64,000 bases of DNA from Bacteroidales bacterium (lineage in GTDB: Bacteria; Bacteroidota; Bacteroidia; Bacteroidales; UBA932), in the NCBI GenBank assembly GCA_017438975.1, contig JAFRUH010000026.1, positions 1 to 64,000 on the forward strand, in the 5' to 3' direction. The translations under genes were made by a program, and so were the position numbers. Of the stretch, positions 60,858 to 64,000 are shown in pieces (positions within the stretch are counted from its first letter, which is position 1; the number at the start of each line of letters is the position of its first letter). Below the pieces are notes generated by a model that was not told the origin of the DNA, did not search any database, and worked only from the letters and a program-made list of their open reading frames with translations.

Positions 60858-61958
60858 TCAGAGGTTTTTGTTCATCAATCCGCGGAAACAGACTTCGACC
60901 GCTTCCCGGTCCGGACGGCAGGACAGCTTGTAGCATGGAATCTCCATCGCCGCCTTCTCGATCGTCGGGACCAGGAAGTCCATGATCTCCCGGCTCCAGC
61001 GGATCGTGGAGACCGCCGCGACGACGCTGGCGTAGGCATGGAGCCCGGCAAGACGCTCAATCCGGTTTTCAGGGGCCTGCTCAAGACGCACCAGGGCGCG
61101 GATCGGAGCCGAGATATTGCGGTAGCAGAGGGTCTTTCCGCTCCAAGGCGTACCGAAAACCCGCGCTTCCCCGTCGACGAACCGGATGACGGGATTGTCG
61201 TCGTTCATCAGGTCGCAGCCGGGGACATTCTCCAGCCAGAGGCGGCTGTGGGTGCTTTTTCCCGTACCGCTGACCCCGAAAAAGAGCTGTCCCTTCCCCT
61301 CGTACCGGATGACCGAGGAATGGAGAAGGATCGTATGGAAAGGGGCTGTCGCAAAGGTAAAGAGGATCATCAGGCTCGTGTTGAGCTGCATCATCGTGGT
61401 CCTGCTTCCAATCCCTTCCCGGGGGTAATAGACCCCGGCTTTGGCATCCGTTCCCATCACGAAGACGCCTGCGCTGACGTTCTCCTCGGGGAAGAACTCG
61501 TACGCGATCCGGTCCCCGTTACGGTAGCCGTACAGGAAGGGCGGGGTGGCATCGACCGAGACGACCCGTTCCCCGCCGAGAGCGGCCGCTCCCGCCCGGA
61601 ATTCTTCCGGGACGGGGCCTTTGACCTCCAGGGTGAACAGGGCCTCTCCGGTATCCTCCGTTTCAAACGGGGCGAACTGGACGAAGTCGAGCGCATGGCG
61701 GAAAGCGTCCCGCTCCGCATCGGACCAGCTTTCCCAGAGGTCCCGCGTCATCCGCTGCTTCCCCATCAGCTGGGCATTCGGGGCAAGCTGGTCCAGCCGG
61801 TCGGCGGGGACCGGAAGGACACCGAGGTCTCCCCCTTCCCGAAGGATGGCGACTATCTCTTCCTGCTCTTGCGTCAGGGACTTGAACGTCCAGGGAGCTT
61901 GCAGCACGACCCGGACACGATGGCCGGCGATGCAATAGGTTCTGCTTTCCGATTTCAT
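60858..61958 (-). CDS. HPr kinase/PEP-carboxykinase-like P-loop protein
   Basis: A 366-residue protein. The N-terminal 200 residues are not recognisable. The C-terminal half has a phosphate loop G-V-S-G-T-G-K-S-T-H, then N-D-D-N-P-V-I-R-F and G-T-P-W-S-G-K-T, the arrangement of the HPr kinase/PEP carboxykinase fold. No HPr or phosphotransferase gene is near, so the acceptor is unknown; proteins of this type in Bacteroidota are often mislabelled PEP carboxykinase. The frame can be extended to a TTG at 61967, but that codon is part of a -7-like CATCTTTG, so the ATG at 61958 is preferred, giving a very short leader. Confidence 0.72.
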   Translation of the reverse strand: MKSESRTYCIAGHRVRVVLQAPWTFKSLTQEQEEIVAILREGGDLGVLPVPADRLDQLAPNAQLMGKQRMTRDLWESWSDAERDAFRHALDFVQFAPFETEDTGEALFTLEVKGPVPEEFRAGAAALGGERVVSVDATPPFLYGYRNGDRIAYEFFPEENVSAGVFVMGTDAKAGVYYPREGIGSRTTMMQLNTSLMILFTFATAPFHTILLHSSVIRYEGKGQLFFGVSGTGKSTHSRLWLENVPGCDLMNDDNPVIRFVDGEARVFGTPWSGKTLCYRNISAPIRALVRLEQAPENRIERLAGLHAYASVVAAVSTIRWSREIMDFLVPTIEKAAMEIPCYKLSCRPDREAVEVCFRGLMNKNL

Positions 61959-61993
61959 ACTGTACAAAGATGGCCAAAAAGATTGAATAAAGC

Positions 61994-62027
61994 AAAATCA
62001 GGGCGGCCCGGAAAGGGTCGCCCTGAT
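61994..62027 (-). terminator. Rho-independent terminator of the BACON-protein operon
   Basis: Minus strand ATCAGGGCG (62027-62019) pairs with CGCCCTGAT (62005-61997), with an inner CCC/GGG pairing, followed by TTTGC. It lies 18 nt after the stop at 62048. Confidence 0.78.
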
Positions 62028-62047
62028 CAGAGAAGCGCGCCGGATGA

Positions 62048-63580
62048 CTATTCGGCCGCGCGGGTCATCTCGAACGGGAGCGGAATCACGCCGCTGGAGA
62101 CACTTGTGTTCAGGGAATACGTACTCCCATTTGAAATCCGGTAGAAATACAGCCGGAAGGCATCGAAATTATAATCGACACCATCGGAGGTCCGGATTCC
62201 CGGAGTGATCGTTATCGTCTTGTAATCCTCGGAGAATCTGGCGGTAAAGATCGTATAGGTACCGGTAACGCGGGACCAGGAAGTTCCGTTCTTGGTATAG
62301 AGTCCCTGCGGATACATATAGCAATCGCCGTAGGATTCACTGTACACGAAGGTCTTTCCGTTCTGGGCATGGAACTCGATGCTGCCGTCTTCCTTGTACT
62401 GCAGTTTTAGGGCGGCCGCATCGTTGTTGACGATGGAAGTCGTCGTCAGGGAATTCATTCCCCTGACCGTCAGGGTCTCGAATTCCACGTCGCTGTCGTC
62501 CTTGGTAATCGTCCAGACTTCGGAGCCGGTAAAGGTCTGACCGGTATACGGTACGGTCCTTCCGCTGATGTTCCAAGTTCCAGTCCACTTGTAATACGGC
62601 GGTTCGCGGTCCTCGATGGCGAGGTCGACATAACCCCAACGGCCGGTCACATAACCGTCGTCCTGGTAACCGACAAAGATGACATAGACATCCGAGTCGG
62701 CGTCGAGATCGTAGTACGTTCCGGTCACGTCTCCGGTCGTCAGGCCTTCGGCAAAGGACGAAAGCTGGCCGCTTTCCACTTTGGCCATGATCTCGTTCTT
62801 CTTCTCGACGGCAACGACGGAGAAGGCATAGTCCTCGAGATCCGTCACCTTGGACTTGCTCACGATGTCATATACGTACTTCTCACCCGAAACAGCAGAG
62901 GAAATGCTGATGACGTCGGACTGATGCGGATACTCGTAACCGCCGTCCGTGACGGAAGCCGACCAGGCGTCGGTCACGAGGACGGTCTCAGGATACTGAA
63001 GGACGTTGAAGGCCCCGGCATGTTCACCGACCTTATAATTGACGACTCCCAAACGGGTTCCGGCCAGGGGATTCTTGTCAATCGTGATCTTGATGATACC
63101 CTTTTCCTCGTCTACCGAGACATGGATCCAGTTCACCGCCGAATTCATGCTGACGGGCATATTGGAGACGAAGTTGAACTCCTTGACCGTGCCTTCGGCC
63201 GGAGAGGTCAGGTCGGCCATGTCGAGTCCGCCGATGACCTCGCCGAACTGCTGGGCGGTCAGGGAAATCTTATCATCGCCGGACTTGATGGTAATCTTGG
63301 CGTACCGGTTTTCCTTTTCTGTCCATTGGGGAACGGTCACGTTGACGGTCATTCCGCTGACAGAAACGTTACACCAGGGACGGTCGGCCGTGGCTGTGAT
63401 GGAAGACTCGGCTTCCACGACGATCGTACCCGTACCTCCCTGAGGCATGAAGACGATATCCTGGCTTACGACGGTGATGTTGTTGTTGATCTCGTAAGTC
63501 GGCTGCTCTTCCTGGCAGGAGACCGCCAGCAGGGCGGCTCCGGCCAATATGATAGTTAGATACTTTTTCATAGGCTTCAT
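62048..63580 (-). CDS. BACON-domain lipoprotein of unknown function
   Basis: A 510-residue predicted lipoprotein (L-L-A-V-S-C). Two BACON-like modules span about residues 35-200 (R-P-W-C-N-V-S-V-S-G, then N-W-I-H-V-S-V-D-E-E-K-G). A longer beta-rich C-terminal domain with Y-K-W-T-G-T-W-N-I and N-F-D-A-F-R-L-Y-F-Y suggests a calycin-like or jelly-roll fold. Its ATG follows directly on the stop of the upstream gene; ATG at 63571 is an alternative start. Probably a surface binding protein; there is no SusCD pair in sight, though one could lie beyond the window. Confidence 0.75.
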   Translation of the reverse strand: MKPMKKYLTIILAGAALLAVSCQEEQPTYEINNNITVVSQDIVFMPQGGTGTIVVEAESSITATADRPWCNVSVSGMTVNVTVPQWTEKENRYAKITIKSGDDKISLTAQQFGEVIGGLDMADLTSPAEGTVKEFNFVSNMPVSMNSAVNWIHVSVDEEKGIIKITIDKNPLAGTRLGVVNYKVGEHAGAFNVLQYPETVLVTDAWSASVTDGGYEYPHQSDVISISSAVSGEKYVYDIVSKSKVTDLEDYAFSVVAVEKKNEIMAKVESGQLSSFAEGLTTGDVTGTYYDLDADSDVYVIFVGYQDDGYVTGRWGYVDLAIEDREPPYYKWTGTWNISGRTVPYTGQTFTGSEVWTITKDDSDVEFETLTVRGMNSLTTTSIVNNDAAALKLQYKEDGSIEFHAQNGKTFVYSESYGDCYMYPQGLYTKNGTSWSRVTGTYTIFTARFSEDYKTITITPGIRTSDGVDYNFDAFRLYFYRISNGSTYSLNTSVSSGVIPLPFEMTRAAE

Positions 63581-64000
63581 TTATTGACGGACGAATGAAG
63601 TAATGTACAGAAGGGAATGCGCACCGGTTTTCCAGAACCAGTCCTCCGAGACGTATCCGACACTGTCGCTGGTGGAGAATGAATTCCGGCTGAGGAAAAA
63701 CAGAGCGAACGAATCGGTTCCCCTGGCCCATTTCCCGTTATCCGACATCGTAATCGTATCGGCACCGTCGATGGTAGAGAGGACTCCCTTCATGCCGTAG
63801 TTCTGGGAGAGGGAAGAGTAACCCGTAGCTTCGGAACGGCATCCCATCAGGATATAGTAACCCGTAGCCGGATCCGCTTCCTTAAGCATATGCTGGGTCC
63901 GGATTGAAATCGTACCCGTCCCGAGATCATATTCCGCGAGCACTTCCAATTTGTCGTGAAGACCGGAGATCAGGTATGACTTGCCGGGGGCATACTCCTT
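63581..64000 (-). CDS. Secreted protein of unknown function, C-terminal part
   Basis: The frame is open to the right edge of the window, so only the last 139 residues are visible; the start lies beyond base 64000. The piece is beta-rich (Y-D-L-G-T-G-T-I-S-I-R-T-Q, F-A-L-F-F-L-S-R) and resembles in composition the C-terminal domain of the next gene. It shares an operon with that gene (no intergenic base). The family is not recognised. Confidence 0.65.
   Translation of the reverse strand, partial: KEYAPGKSYLISGLHDKLEVLAEYDLGTGTISIRTQHMLKEADPATGYYILMGCRSEATGYSSLSQNYGMKGVLSTIDGADTITMSDNGKWARGTDSFALFFLSRNSFSTSDSVGYVSEDWFWKTGAHSLLYITSFVRQ

Overview
This is a GC-rich chromosomal stretch of a Bacteroidota bacterium, most likely of the order Bacteroidales. 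Reasons: a SusC/SusD pair, several BACON/DUF5689 lipoproteins, a NigD-like lipoprotein, Bacteroidota-type promoters (a -7 box TAnnTTTG, often with TTG about 19 nt upstream), little use of Shine-Dalgarno sites, and a complete Bacteroidota-style division and cell-wall (dcw) cluster. The genus cannot be fixed from the sequence alone.

Layout. Bases 3-853: the 3' part of a large serine recombinase that runs into a tRNA-His gene, probably the edge of an integrated element. 913-2105: an overlapping Fur-family regulator and NigD-like lipoprotein. 2207-15487 (minus): a six-gene surface operon, reading an endonuclease/exonuclease/phosphatase lipoprotein, a BACON-like lipoprotein, SusC, SusD and two BACON-DUF5689 lipoproteins, with a membrane-bound TPR/helix-turn-helix regulator (15675-17225) just upstream. 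It resembles a polysaccharide-utilisation locus, but the visible enzyme is a phosphodiesterase-fold protein, so nucleic acid or another phosphodiester is a reasonable substrate guess. 17307-28152: a carboxyltransferase (PycB-like), a serine-type sulfatase, a metallophosphoesterase, a HAD phosphatase, upp, radC, miaB and glpK-glpF. 28185-30625: two small envelope proteins and sigma-54. 30675-37401: histidine degradation (ftcD, hutU, hutH, hutI). 37393-40563: divergent zinc-type P-ATPase and membrane acyltransferase. 40799-57968: dcw cluster mraZ-rsmH-ftsL-ftsI-murE-mraY-murD-ftsW-murG-murC-ftsQ-ftsA-ftsZ followed by gltX. 58027-61958 (minus): an HPr-kinase-like protein, rpiB, truB and a GH125 alpha-mannosidase. 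62048-64000 (minus): two secreted BACON-type proteins, the second cut by the window edge.

The most unusual feature is a family of five palindromic repeats (110-161 bp, at 22918, 32388, 36025, 41538 and 59671). Each has 26-33 nt terminal arms that pair almost perfectly within the copy but differ between copies, and a core with up to three small hairpins. Three copies lie between genes. Two lie in frame inside essential-type genes, rsmH and truB, where they add roughly 45-60 residues in surface loops. Both coding copies are read in the same orientation and in the same frame relative to the element, giving a shared peptide pattern A-x-x-G-x-x-x-G-R-G-P. This resembles the in-frame palindromic elements of Rickettsia, and I know of no described equivalent in this group.
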